A stretch of DNA of 64,000 nt from Luteibacter aegosomatissinici (lineage in GTDB: Bacteria > Pseudomonadota > Gammaproteobacteria > Xanthomonadales > Rhodanobacteraceae): the NCBI RefSeq assembly GCF_023078495.1, contig NZ_CP095742.1:496001-560000 (forward strand). The letters are read 5' to 3'. This document shows, one piece after another, positions 54,072 to 62,987 of this stretch. Under the pieces are notes generated by a model. The model was not told the origin of the DNA. It saw only the letters and a list, made by a program, of their open reading frames with translations, and searched no databases. Position 1 is the first letter of the stretch; each line of letters opens with the position of its first letter. The translations under genes were made by a program, and so were the position numbers.

Positions 54072-56450
54072 ATGAGCAAATCCAAGGGTATCTCCGAACG
54101 GCGCAGCGAAAAGTTGCTCGATGAGCTGCTTGGCGCCCAGGGGTGGAACCCGAGGAAGCCCCCCGTCGGCGATGTGCTGCTGCAGAACGAATACGCTGCC
54201 TTCCCGCTGATCGAGAAAGCCCTGAAGCAGGCCAGCAAGACCGGCGGCGGCAGTGGCTACCCCGAGGCGCTGCTGATCGACAAGGTCACGGAAAAAGTGC
54301 TGGCCGTGGTCGAGGCCAAGAAGCTCAGCAGCGAACACGGCAAGGCGCTGCGCGAGGCACAGCATTACGCCGAGCGTTTTGCACGCAAGGGCTACGCGCC
54401 GCTGGCGATCGGCCTGGCGGGGACCTCCGACGATAGCTTCGAGCTGCGCGTATCGCGCTATGCCGATGGCGAGTGGTCGATCGTCACTTACGGCGGCAAG
54501 CCGGTGTCGTGGATTCCGAACCGCGCGGATCTGGAACGCGTCGCCTCACCGCACGGCCGCCCGGAACTGCGCCCGACCATTCCGCCACCGGAGGTATTGG
54601 CACGCCGGGCGGAGGAGATCAACCGCCTGCTGCGCGAGGCGAAGATCAAGGACGAATTCCGCCCTGCCGTTGTCGCCGCCATCATGCTGGCACTTGCCAG
54701 TTCCAAGGGGCGGATTCGCCGCGACGAGGACCACATCCTCAGCGACATCAATGCCGAATGCCTGCGTGCATTCGAGAAAGCCGGTAAGCCAGCGCTCGGC
54801 CGCAGCCTGCACGTGGAGGAGGCAAACGCCAAGCTCGCCACGCGCGCGGTCGAGATCGCCCGCATCCTCGAAAAGCTCAACGTCAGCGTGCTTACCGCCG
54901 AGCACGATTACCTGGGCCAGCTCTACGAAACCTTCTTCCGCTACACCGGCGGCAACACGATCGGCCAGTACTTCACACCCCGCCATATCGCGCAGTTCAT
55001 GGCCGATGTGTGCGAAGTGGGGCCGAAGGATCATGTGCTGGATCCGGCCTGCGGCACTGGCGGCTTCCTCGTCGCTGCGATGGACCGCCTGCTGCGCGCC
55101 CATGACCTGAGCCGCGCCGAGATGGTGAAGGTGGCGCGCAAGCAGCTTTATGGCTTTGAGACCGAGCCGGTCACCGCGGCACTGTGCGTCGCGAACATGA
55201 TCCTGCGCGGTGACGGTGCCACCCAGATCCATCAGGAAGACTGCTTCACCGCGCCCGATTTCCCGGAAGGGAACGTGGATGTGGTGCTGATGAACCCGCC
55301 GTTCCCGCACAAGGCCTCCGATACGCCGTCGGAAGATTTCGTCGATCGCGCGCTGGAGGCGTTGAAGCACCGTGGCAAGGTGGCCGTGGTGCTGCCGACC
55401 AGCCTTATCGTGAAAAAGAGCAAGGGTGCCTGGCGGCAGAAGATCCTGAAGCACCACCGCCTGCTTGCCGTGTGCCAGTTGCCGGACGAGCTGTTCCAGC
55501 CCTATGCCTCGGCAACCACCTCCGTCGTGGTCCTCGAAAAGGGCGTGAAGCACGATCCGAACATCGCCACGGTATTCGTGCGCTTGCATCACGATGGCCT
55601 GACCCTGCGCAAGGGTATCCGCGTGGAGCGGCCGACGGAGCCGAACGACATTCCGCAGGCGGTGGATGCCATCGTCAACAAGCGTGCCATCCCCGGGTTC
55701 TCGGGGCTCGGCCACGTATCGGGTGAGCGCGAGTGGGCCGCGGGTGCCTACGTCGCATCCGCGCCGCCCAGCCGCGAGGAAGTGCAGGATGCGGTGGATG
55801 TGCATCTACGCCGGCTTGCTTCCTTCTACGCGCGCTACTCGCGCGAGGTGACGGTGCAGCGTGAGCAGGTTCGCCAGGGTGGCATTCGCATGTCGGGCTA
55901 CCGAAGCCTCATGTCGCAGGCGAAAAAAGACAATGCCAAGGCGCTTTCCGATGCTGCCCGGCCGGGCACGATCGGTGATGCGTTCGATATCGTTTACGGC
56001 ATGAAAGAGCTGCACAGCCGCGATGGCATCGCCGATGGCGAAACGCTCGTCATTTCGCCCACCGAGGCCTACAACGGTTGCTATGGCTGGCTGGAGTTCG
56101 GCCAGGTGATGCAGCCGCCGTTTGTCACGGTGGCGCAGACCGGTTCGATCGGCGAAGCCTTCGTGCAGTTCGAACCGTGCGCGGTCAATGACGACTGCCT
56201 GGTGCTGCTGCCGCGAAAGAAGCTTAGCGAGGCCATGCTGGTGATCGCGGCCGCGTGCCTGCATGAGGAGAAATGGCGCTTCTCGTACGGCCGAAAGTTG
56301 ACGCCGGCGCGCATCGCCGAATTCGTCTTGCCGAACGATCCATTGCTTGAAGCGTGGGTGGAAGAGCGCCTGGCGCAGACGCGGCGCGTGGTGCTTACGG
56401 CACTGACCGGGTATGCGGGTGCCGAGGATGCGGCGTTTTTTGTTGAGTAA
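54072..56450 (+). CDS. Single-chain restriction-modification protein (nuclease-methylase-TRD)
   Basis: 792 residues. The N-terminal 160 residues have a PD-(D/E)xK-like site, D70 and E81-A-K83, in a restriction-type nuclease domain. A helical region (about 195-300) leads to an N6-adenine methylase with motif I DPACGTGG (from D324) and motif IV N408-P-P-F. From about 590 on, the sequence (TIGDAFDIVYGMKELHSR, YGRKLTPARIAEFVLP) resembles a type I HsdS-like recognition domain. No separate hsdR or hsdS lies nearby, so it may work alone like type IIG enzymes. ATG 54072 follows GGAG by five bases; 54048 is a possible earlier start. Confidence 0.8.
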   Translation: MSKSKGISERRSEKLLDELLGAQGWNPRKPPVGDVLLQNEYAAFPLIEKALKQASKTGGGSGYPEALLIDKVTEKVLAVVEAKKLSSEHGKALREAQHYAERFARKGYAPLAIGLAGTSDDSFELRVSRYADGEWSIVTYGGKPVSWIPNRADLERVASPHGRPELRPTIPPPEVLARRAEEINRLLREAKIKDEFRPAVVAAIMLALASSKGRIRRDEDHILSDINAECLRAFEKAGKPALGRSLHVEEANAKLATRAVEIARILEKLNVSVLTAEHDYLGQLYETFFRYTGGNTIGQYFTPRHIAQFMADVCEVGPKDHVLDPACGTGGFLVAAMDRLLRAHDLSRAEMVKVARKQLYGFETEPVTAALCVANMILRGDGATQIHQEDCFTAPDFPEGNVDVVLMNPPFPHKASDTPSEDFVDRALEALKHRGKVAVVLPTSLIVKKSKGAWRQKILKHHRLLAVCQLPDELFQPYASATTSVVVLEKGVKHDPNIATVFVRLHHDGLTLRKGIRVERPTEPNDIPQAVDAIVNKRAIPGFSGLGHVSGEREWAAGAYVASAPPSREEVQDAVDVHLRRLASFYARYSREVTVQREQVRQGGIRMSGYRSLMSQAKKDNAKALSDAARPGTIGDAFDIVYGMKELHSRDGIADGETLVISPTEAYNGCYGWLEFGQVMQPPFVTVAQTGSIGEAFVQFEPCAVNDDCLVLLPRKKLSEAMLVIAAACLHEEKWRFSYGRKLTPARIAEFVLPNDPLLEAWVEERLAQTRRVVLTALTGYAGAEDAAFFVE

Positions 56451-56452
56451 CG

Positions 56453-56482
56453 AGGGCGCGGTGTTGGTCACCGCGCCCTTTT
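56453..56482 (+). terminator. Intrinsic terminator
   Basis: GGGCGCGGTG (56454-56463), loop TTGGT and CACCGCGCCC (56469-56478) followed by TTTT, between two convergent stops. Confidence 0.85.
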
Positions 56483-56485
56483 CCC

Positions 56486-58891
56486 TTACTTCGCCTTGGG
56501 GAGTGCCCAGGCCATCACGTAGTCACCGCGGTCGGGCGACTGGCGTGCTCCACCCACCGTGAGCACGATGTACTGGCGGCCGGTCTTCGGCGAAACGTAG
56601 GTCATGGGGCCACCCTGGCTGCCCACCGGCAGGCGCGCCTTCCATACCTCCTTGCCCGTGGATTCGTCGAATGCGCGCAGGTAGTAGTCCTGGGTGCCCG
56701 CGAAGAACACCAGGCCCGAACGTGTTGCCAGTGATGCGCCAAGGGTGGGCATGCCAATCGGCATTGGCAGGTGCAGCTTCACGCCCATCGGGCCGGTATC
56801 ACGTACCGTACCGACAGGTACCTGCCAGGCAATCTTGCGCGTGGCCAGGTTGATCGCGGTCATGGTGCCAAACGGAGGTTCCTGGCAGGGAATGCCCGCT
56901 GGCGACATGAATCGATTGCGGTCCGACCAGTACGGCGTGCCGTACATCGAGGCCAGGCCCATCTCCACGCCGCCACCACTGCCTTTCACGGCGTCGCGCG
57001 GAATAAGCCGCGTCCACAGGCCGATGCGCATGTCGTTGACGAACATCAGGCCGTTCGCCTCATCGATGGAGACCCCACCCCAGTTCATCCCGCCCAGTGA
57101 GCCGGGCCACTGCAGCGAGATATCTTCGCCAGGCGCCGTGAACGGACCCTCGTAGCGCATCTTCCTGAACTGGATGCGGCAATAGAGCTGATCGAACGGC
57201 GTGGCGCCCCACATGGAGGACTCGGTGAGATGCTGCGTGCCGATCATGGGCATGCCCACGGAGAACGGCTGCGTGGGCGAATACCGTTCGCCCTTCGCAT
57301 GGCCCACGGCCACTGGCTTCTCCACCACATCGGCGATCGGCTCGCCGGTCGCGCGGTTCAGCATGAAGATCTGTCCCTGCTTTGTCACCTGCACCAGCGC
57401 GGGCAACGTGCCGCCCCTGCCGTCGGGCACATCGACCAGGGCAGGTTGCGCGGGCAGGTCGTAGTCCCACAAATCATGATGCGTGGTCTGGAAATGCCAG
57501 CGCACCTTGCCCGTCGCGGCATCCAGCGCGACCACCGACGAGCTGTACTTGTCGTCAGCCGGCGTGCGTTCACCACCCCATTGGTCGGGCGTGGTGTTAC
57601 CGGTGGGCAGGTAGACGAGGTTGAGCTTCGGGTCATACGCCATGGCCGTCCACACGTTCGGCGTGGCCCGGGTGTAGGTGCCGTCCGGACGGGGCGGCGC
57701 CTTGACGTCTTCATCGCCCGGGTTCCATGCCCAGGTCATCGCACCGGTATGCACATCGAAGGCACGCACGGCACCGGTCGGCTCATCGGTCTCGATGTTG
57801 TCTGCCACGCGGCCACCAATGACCACCAGATCACCAGCGACGAGTGGTGCGGAGGTGATCGTGTAGAAGCCCGGCTTCACGAGTCCAAGGCCCTCGCGCA
57901 GGTTCACTTCGCCGTTTGTGCCGAAGCCGATGCAACGCTTGCCGGATTCCGCATCCAGTGCAATCAGCCGCGCATCGATCGTCGTCTCGATGATCCTGCG
58001 GCGGCACTCGCCCATCGTGGCCGATGCTGCCGGCGTTGCGCTGGCGCTGCCAATGGCATCCTCGTGGAAGCCGAGGCCACGGCAGCGTTGCCAGTTAGGC
58101 GCCACGCTCCTGGGATCGAATCGCCAGCGCTGTTCGCCCGTGTCGGCATCCAGGGCGATCACCTCGTTGTGCGGCGTGCACACGTACAGCGTATGGCCGA
58201 TCTGCAGTGGCGTATCCTGGTCCTCGGCGCCAAAGCCATTGCTCTTCGGGATATCGCCGGTGCGGAACGTCCAGGCCAACTGAAGATCCCGTACGTTCTG
58301 CTTGTTGATCGCGGTATGCGCGCTGTAGTGGGTGCCTGCAGGTGTTCCTGCCCACGCTGTCCAGTCAGCCACGTGCGCGTCCGCTGCCGTCGCGGTACCA
58401 GGTACTTGTGCGGCATCCAGCGTCACGCCGTGCCGGGTGAACATCGATGCGACGGCAAACGCCACGGCCACGGCAAGCAGTGCCGTGGCGAGCGGTGCCT
58501 TGCGGCTCACCGGCGCCCCCTTGCGCCGTTTCAGCGCGGGATACACCGCGCCTGCCAGCACGCCCACGCCGGCGAAGGTAAGCAGCCGCGAGATGAGGCC
58601 CCAGTAATCGAAGCCCGTGTCGTACAGCGACCACGCAGCCGTTCCGACCAGCGCCACGGCGTACACCTTCACACCCAGGGGCTGTGCCGCGACGAGCAGC
58701 GCACCCGCCACCAGTAGCGCCACGCCCATGGCGATGAAGTACACGCTGCCACCGAGCGCAGCCAGCGTGATGCCGCCCCACAGCAAGCCCGCACCCATCA
58801 ACGCGACAAGCACGCCCAATGCGCGAGCCAGCCAGATCGGCACGGCCGATAACCCTTTGCTCTTGTTCACTGTTACCACCTTTCGATTCAT
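56486..58891 (-). CDS. Membrane-bound PQQ-dependent dehydrogenase, glucose/quinate/shikimate family
   Basis: 801 residues. Five membrane segments in the first 140 residues (WLARALGVLVALMGAGLLW and others) anchor an eight-bladed propeller with VADWTAWAGTPAGTHYSAHTAINKQNV and WGGERTPADDKYSSSVVALD. It oxidises a sugar or cyclic acid in the periplasm and passes electrons to ubiquinone. Glucose, quinate and shikimate are all possible. The porin gene upstream recalls the quinate dehydrogenase gene pairs of Xanthomonas and Acinetobacter. The ATG overlaps the porin stop (ATGA). Confidence 0.92.
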   Translation of the reverse strand: MNRKVVTVNKSKGLSAVPIWLARALGVLVALMGAGLLWGGITLAALGGSVYFIAMGVALLVAGALLVAAQPLGVKVYAVALVGTAAWSLYDTGFDYWGLISRLLTFAGVGVLAGAVYPALKRRKGAPVSRKAPLATALLAVAVAFAVASMFTRHGVTLDAAQVPGTATAADAHVADWTAWAGTPAGTHYSAHTAINKQNVRDLQLAWTFRTGDIPKSNGFGAEDQDTPLQIGHTLYVCTPHNEVIALDADTGEQRWRFDPRSVAPNWQRCRGLGFHEDAIGSASATPAASATMGECRRRIIETTIDARLIALDAESGKRCIGFGTNGEVNLREGLGLVKPGFYTITSAPLVAGDLVVIGGRVADNIETDEPTGAVRAFDVHTGAMTWAWNPGDEDVKAPPRPDGTYTRATPNVWTAMAYDPKLNLVYLPTGNTTPDQWGGERTPADDKYSSSVVALDAATGKVRWHFQTTHHDLWDYDLPAQPALVDVPDGRGGTLPALVQVTKQGQIFMLNRATGEPIADVVEKPVAVGHAKGERYSPTQPFSVGMPMIGTQHLTESSMWGATPFDQLYCRIQFRKMRYEGPFTAPGEDISLQWPGSLGGMNWGGVSIDEANGLMFVNDMRIGLWTRLIPRDAVKGSGGGVEMGLASMYGTPYWSDRNRFMSPAGIPCQEPPFGTMTAINLATRKIAWQVPVGTVRDTGPMGVKLHLPMPIGMPTLGASLATRSGLVFFAGTQDYYLRAFDESTGKEVWKARLPVGSQGGPMTYVSPKTGRQYIVLTVGGARQSPDRGDYVMAWALPKAK

Positions 58892-60192
58892 AGCGTCGCT
58901 TTCAGCTGCACGCCGAAAGCGATCACGTTCTGCGTACGGCGCTGTGAGAACGCGCCCGGGTCCATCACGTACTGGATATCGGGGCGCACGAGGAACCACC
59001 GGTTCACGCGCCAGCCGTAACTCAGCTCGACCACGCTTTCCGCATCCGGCAGTGTGTTGAGGAACGCATCCTGCACAGGCTCGTCCTGGGTGGCGCGCCA
59101 GGCGCGATCGATCCTTGGGTTGATCACGGCGCGGACATAGCCGAGGGCAACCGTGTCCTGGTCACGGCTGGGAAACGTGCCCTGGTAGATCGCGTCCGCG
59201 GAGTACCACGCGGTCATCTGCGCGCTGCGTGCATCGGCCTTCATGACTTCGGCGGCCAACGTCAGGCCACGCCGTGGATCGCGCGTTTCCTGGTAGACAC
59301 GTTGTGTAGCCAGCGCATACACGCCGTAGCGTCCCCTGGCGTATCCGGGTCCACCCTGCCGCGCAACGCGGCTGGTGTCGTAATAAGTGCCCAGCTTCAG
59401 TTCGCCGGCATGGGCTTCCTGTGCATCGCGGCTATGCAGATCCAGTTCCACGGGCAACATCGTGCCCGTGGCGCCGCGCGCATGCAGGGAAAAGGCGTGG
59501 TCTTCGGTGCTGTACCCGGGGTTGACCTGGAAGGCGCCTGCGCGAATATCGATCCGTGGCGACACGTGCCACTGGACGCGGATGCCGGGCCGGGCATTCG
59601 GGTAATTGCCCCAGCCACTGCCGGCCGACATCGCCAGCGGATGCGCGCAGAAGGCGGCATTGACCAGTTCGCACAGGATGGGCAGGCCACCGAAGTCGTT
59701 CCCCATGGCCCACAAGCCCACCTTCACGTTGGCGCGATGGCCCGCGATATCCTGGTCGTAACTAAGCTCGGTCAGCTTGAGGAACTGGCTGCTGTAGACC
59801 TCCTGGATCGGCATGCGGTTGCCCGCCAGGTCCGTGGTGACGCCGCGTCCGGCACGATCATTGAGCGTGATGTGGAACGTGCCCTGCGCCCAGCCGGCCG
59901 CCTTGCGCATGTCGATATCGAGTCCGGCGCGCAGCTGCTGTGCGTAGCGCGTGCCTTGTTCAAGGCCGCCACTGGCAACGCGGAAGGTCTCCGAAACGTA
60001 ATCCCCGCGCACCGTCACACCGTGCTTTTCCCAACGGCTGCGAATGCCTGCGGCGCTCTCGGTAGGTGTATCGGCATCGTCTGCGCTGGCGCCGCCGCCA
60101 AACGACGCCATCGCCATGAACACGCTCGCGCTCCATAACGCCTTCCGGCGGCGGCGTGATACGCGCGCCGGGGCCCGTGAACTGCACTGCAT
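58888..60192 (-). CDS. Carbohydrate porin, OprB family
   Basis: 434 residues with a signal peptide (cut near ASA-DD). The mature protein begins GIRSRWEKHGVTVRGDYVSETF and ends VRPDIQYVMDPGAFSQRRTQNVIAFGVQLKATL-like, the last strands and aromatic-poor end of OprB-type barrels. It should let the dehydrogenase substrate cross the outer membrane. The ATG at 60192 has AGGTGAGG just upstream. It is coupled to the PQQ dehydrogenase gene. Confidence 0.88.
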   Translation of the reverse strand: MQCSSRAPARVSRRRRKALWSASVFMAMASFGGGASADDADTPTESAAGIRSRWEKHGVTVRGDYVSETFRVASGGLEQGTRYAQQLRAGLDIDMRKAAGWAQGTFHITLNDRAGRGVTTDLAGNRMPIQEVYSSQFLKLTELSYDQDIAGHRANVKVGLWAMGNDFGGLPILCELVNAAFCAHPLAMSAGSGWGNYPNARPGIRVQWHVSPRIDIRAGAFQVNPGYSTEDHAFSLHARGATGTMLPVELDLHSRDAQEAHAGELKLGTYYDTSRVARQGGPGYARGRYGVYALATQRVYQETRDPRRGLTLAAEVMKADARSAQMTAWYSADAIYQGTFPSRDQDTVALGYVRAVINPRIDRAWRATQDEPVQDAFLNTLPDAESVVELSYGWRVNRWFLVRPDIQYVMDPGAFSQRRTQNVIAFGVQLKATL

Positions 60193-60359
60193 AAACCTCA
60201 CCTGGCATATCGCAGCCCGCACGCCGCCAGCCGGCACGTGGATGACGGCCGGGGAAGGGTGCACGCCGGTTGGGATGCAAATCAGGCGCGTAAGGGGAGG
60301 ATCGTGGGGTGCGACCAAATGCCGTTTTGACGGCGCCGGGCGCGTCTGCTTTGCTTGAA

Positions 60360-60383
60360 TGACAATCTACGCTTGCATTGTCA
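60360..60383. promoter_or_regulatory. LysR-type binding site candidate
   Basis: TGACAAT and ATTGTCA are exact reverse complements separated by ten bases, in the 249-base gap between the divergent porin and lysR genes. The site includes the T-N11-A core of LysR operators and lies 59-82 bases before the lysR start. Confidence 0.6.
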
Positions 60384-60441
60384 GGCATACAATTGTTATT
60401 TCGACAAAGTAAGCTTGCCTACCCGGCAACCAGGGGCCGCC

Positions 60442-61422
60442 ATGTATAAGCACGTAAACCTCCTCGCCCTGCGTTTGTTCGTGCGCGTCGCAACCCATGG
60501 GAGCTTTTCCCAGGCGGCCGCGGAGCTGAACCTGCTGCCTTCGTCCGCGTCCCGGCATATCGCCGCACTTGAGCACGCGCTGGGGCAGGCCCTGTTCACC
60601 CGCCACTCGCGCGCCGTACGCCTGACCGATGCCGGGCAGCGTTATTACGAGTCCGTACGTGAGGCGATCGAACAGATCGACCAGGCCGGCGAGCACATCG
60701 GGGAAGAGGACGAGCCGCGCGGGCGGCTGAAGATCAGCGCTCCGCCCGCATTCGCGCGCAGGCACCTGGCCCCGATCCTCATGGCATTCCAGGAACGCCA
60801 CCCGGGGGTGGAGCTCGATCTGTGGCTGACCGATACGTTCTCCGACCCCGTCGAGGCAGGTATCGATGTCTCCATCCGCATCGGTGCGTTGAACGATTCG
60901 CGCTTGCTGGCCAGGTTGCTGGCCGTGCAAACCTTCGCCTTGTGCGCGTCGCCTAGCTATCTCGAAGCGCATGGGACCCCGCGTGTGCCTGCCGATCTCG
61001 CACAACACAATTGCCTGGTGTACCAGGCGCCGTACGGGCCGCAAAAGTGGCACTACCGGCAGGGCGAGAGCTCGTTCGTGGCAGCGGAAGCTGATGGCAA
61101 CGTACGGAGCAACTACATCGAGTACTTGCTCGAGATGGCGCGTGGTGGCAAAGGCATCGTGTGCTTCCCGACGTGGCTCGCCAGCCGGTACCTCGAGCGG
61201 GGCGAGCTGGTTCCCGTGCTCGCGGAACACACCTGGGCACTGGAGCCCGACGCGCTCGGCATCCACGCGGTGTACCCCGCGAACCGCCAGCGTTCGCGCA
61301 AGACCCAGAGCTTTCTTCAGTTCCTCGGCGATGCGATTGGCGAGCCGCCTTACTGGGACCAGTGGCAGGGTGAACGGCGGGGTGGTGCGATGCCGCGCCG
61401 CCGCCCGGTGTCTAAAGGCTGA
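60442..61422 (+). CDS. LysR family transcriptional regulator
   Basis: 326 residues. The N-terminal HTH is LLALRLFVRVATHGSFSQAAAELNLLPSSASRHIAALEHALGQ in outline, and the effector domain has LKISAPPAFARRHLAPILMAF and DVSIRIGALNDSRLLARLL. ATG 60442 is the family-typical start. Its target is most likely the divergent porin-dehydrogenase operon. Its 3' end overlaps that of the next, convergent gene by 11 bases. Confidence 0.92.
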   Translation: MYKHVNLLALRLFVRVATHGSFSQAAAELNLLPSSASRHIAALEHALGQALFTRHSRAVRLTDAGQRYYESVREAIEQIDQAGEHIGEEDEPRGRLKISAPPAFARRHLAPILMAFQERHPGVELDLWLTDTFSDPVEAGIDVSIRIGALNDSRLLARLLAVQTFALCASPSYLEAHGTPRVPADLAQHNCLVYQAPYGPQKWHYRQGESSFVAAEADGNVRSNYIEYLLEMARGGKGIVCFPTWLASRYLERGELVPVLAEHTWALEPDALGIHAVYPANRQRSRKTQSFLQFLGDAIGEPPYWDQWQGERRGGAMPRRRPVSKG

Positions 61423-62014
61423 CGGCTGCCCGTTGCTCTTGAGCGGCTAGCCACCCATGCGCGACATCCACGGCGCCCAGCGCCTCACGCAGGGCGCCAG
61501 CGGTCACGAGTGACGAGGCGATGCGCAACAGAACGGCTGTCAGCACCCGCCATCCTTCCTCGTCATCGGGGCCCAGCGCGCGCATCCGCCGCTGGAATGC
61601 AGGCGACGCGCCCCAGCGCCGGATGGCCGCTTCGATGCGCGCTTCCGCAAGGCGCAGCGGCCTCACGCGTGCAAGCATCACGTAGCCACGTTTGCGTACC
61701 GTCGCGATGTATCGCGGCACCTTTGTACTGTCGCCTAACGCGCGGCGAAGCATCGCGACAGCCTTGTGCACCGGGTTATCGCCGTAGAAGCCGCCACCCC
61801 AGCAGGTATCCAGCAAGTGTTCGAGGCTGATGACCTCACCGGCATGGCTGGCCAGGGCGCAGAGGACATCCATGTGTCGTGGTTCGAGCAACAGGACCTC
61901 GCCGCGACGGCTGATAGAGCGTTGCCTGGGGTGCACGATCCAGTCGCCAATGAGAAAGGGAGAAGATGCGAGGGAGTGCTGCATGCCGCCGTGAGCGGTT
62001 GCCGATGCAGGCAA
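61412..62014 (-). CDS. OmpR/CadC-type winged-helix regulator without receiver
   Basis: 200 residues. Residues about 20-115 are a Trans_reg_C winged helix (RRGEVLLLEPRHMDVLCALASHAGEVIS, VHKAVAMLRRALGDS, YIATVRKRGYVM). There is no receiver domain before it and no membrane segment after it; the last 85 residues are helical and unrecognised. How it senses a signal is unknown. An inner start at MQHSLASS (61984) is possible. It is divergent from the response regulator at 62118. Confidence 0.8.
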   Translation of the reverse strand: MPASATAHGGMQHSLASSPFLIGDWIVHPRQRSISRRGEVLLLEPRHMDVLCALASHAGEVISLEHLLDTCWGGGFYGDNPVHKAVAMLRRALGDSTKVPRYIATVRKRGYVMLARVRPLRLAEARIEAAIRRWGASPAFQRRMRALGPDDEEGWRVLTAVLLRIASSLVTAGALREALGAVDVAHGWLAAQEQRAAVSL

Positions 62015-62117
62015 CTACTTGAAGTGATGGGGTTTTGTAAGTCCGTAAGGTTACCGGAAGGACGTGAGAATGTTCTCTCCCTGACGGTAGGCACCTGCCC
62101 AAACCAGGAGTAGGTAG

Positions 62118-62816
62118 ATGCAAGGGAACCATGTAGGCGGCCACCGTGCGGACGGCATTCTGTCACAGCGGGCGATGCGGCCCGTGCGGGTCGTTCTGGC
62201 CGATGACCAGGAACTGATGCGCGAGGGGCTTGCCGCCCTGCTGGAGGCGCAGCCGCGCTTCGAGGTGGTCGGCAGTACGGGAGACGGGCGCGAATGCCTG
62301 CGCCTGTGCGTGGATCGCAAACCCGATCTGCTCGTCTTCAATGACAGCATGCCTGGCTTGAACGGCATCGAGGCCGCCCGGCGTGTCGCGGCGCGTTGCC
62401 CCGATACGCGTATGTTATGTCTCGCCGAGACGGGGGACCGGCCCTGCGTCCGCGCAGCCTTTGATGCGGGTGCGCACGGATATGTACTGAAGCGCTGCAC
62501 GCTGGCGCATCTCATCGATGGTATCGACAGCGTGCTTTCGGCGCGTTACCACGTCAGTCCCGAACTTGCCCACATTCTCGTCGGCGCATTTCGCCATGAC
62601 GATGATCCCGCGGCCGTACTTACACCGCGTGAAAAGGAGATCGCGCAGCATTATGCCGAAGGCCTCTCCACGCGGCAGATCGCCGAACGATTGCATATCA
62701 GCATGAAGACAGTGGGTACCCATCGTGAACATATCCAGGCCAAACTGGGCGTGGAGGGCATTGCCGACCTGACGCGCTTTGCCTTGCGCGTGGGCCTTGT
62801 CACGCTGGACAGCTAA
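62118..62816 (+). CDS. LuxR-type response regulator with atypical receiver
   Basis: 232 residues. The receiver domain keeps the acidic pair (VVLADDQE) and the Lys (GYVLKRC), but the phosphorylation position three residues before MPG is N75 (VFNDSMPG), with an Asp one residue later, and the usual Thr/Ser after strand 4 is replaced (MLCLAET). The LuxR HTH is intact (LTPREKEIAQHYAEGLSTRQIAERLHISMKTVGTHREHIQAKLG). It may work without phosphorylation. AGGAG stands seven bases before the ATG. No kinase gene is near. Confidence 0.88.
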   Translation: MQGNHVGGHRADGILSQRAMRPVRVVLADDQELMREGLAALLEAQPRFEVVGSTGDGRECLRLCVDRKPDLLVFNDSMPGLNGIEAARRVAARCPDTRMLCLAETGDRPCVRAAFDAGAHGYVLKRCTLAHLIDGIDSVLSARYHVSPELAHILVGAFRHDDDPAAVLTPREKEIAQHYAEGLSTRQIAERLHISMKTVGTHREHIQAKLGVEGIADLTRFALRVGLVTLDS

Positions 62817-62936
62817 GCGCGGATGGAAAAATCCGCACATGCGCGAGGCGCATCTCAGGCCATCGCTGATAGCCCTCGCTCGATAGCGTGGCGATACTGC
62901 AAACACGGCCAAATACACGGACCAGAGGAGACACGG

Positions 62937-62987
62937 ATGCCCACGACGACGAATGCCGGGTGCAACGGCGTAAGCACGCGACGATGA
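62937..62987 (+). CDS. 16-residue leader frame before the DUF2589 gene
   Basis: ATG at 62937 has the excellent ribosome site AGAGGAG six bases upstream and reads MPTTTNAGCNGVSTRR, then TGA. That TGA overlaps the ATG at 62984 (ATGA). The DUF2589 start itself lacks a ribosome site, so translation is probably handed on from this leader. Expression of the peptide is not shown. Confidence 0.5.
   Translation: MPTTTNAGCNGVSTRR

Noticed and set aside
57230-58717. 495-codon plus-strand frame opposite the PQQ dehydrogenase
   Set aside because: Shadow of a conserved gene; rich in His, Arg and Gly without domain features.
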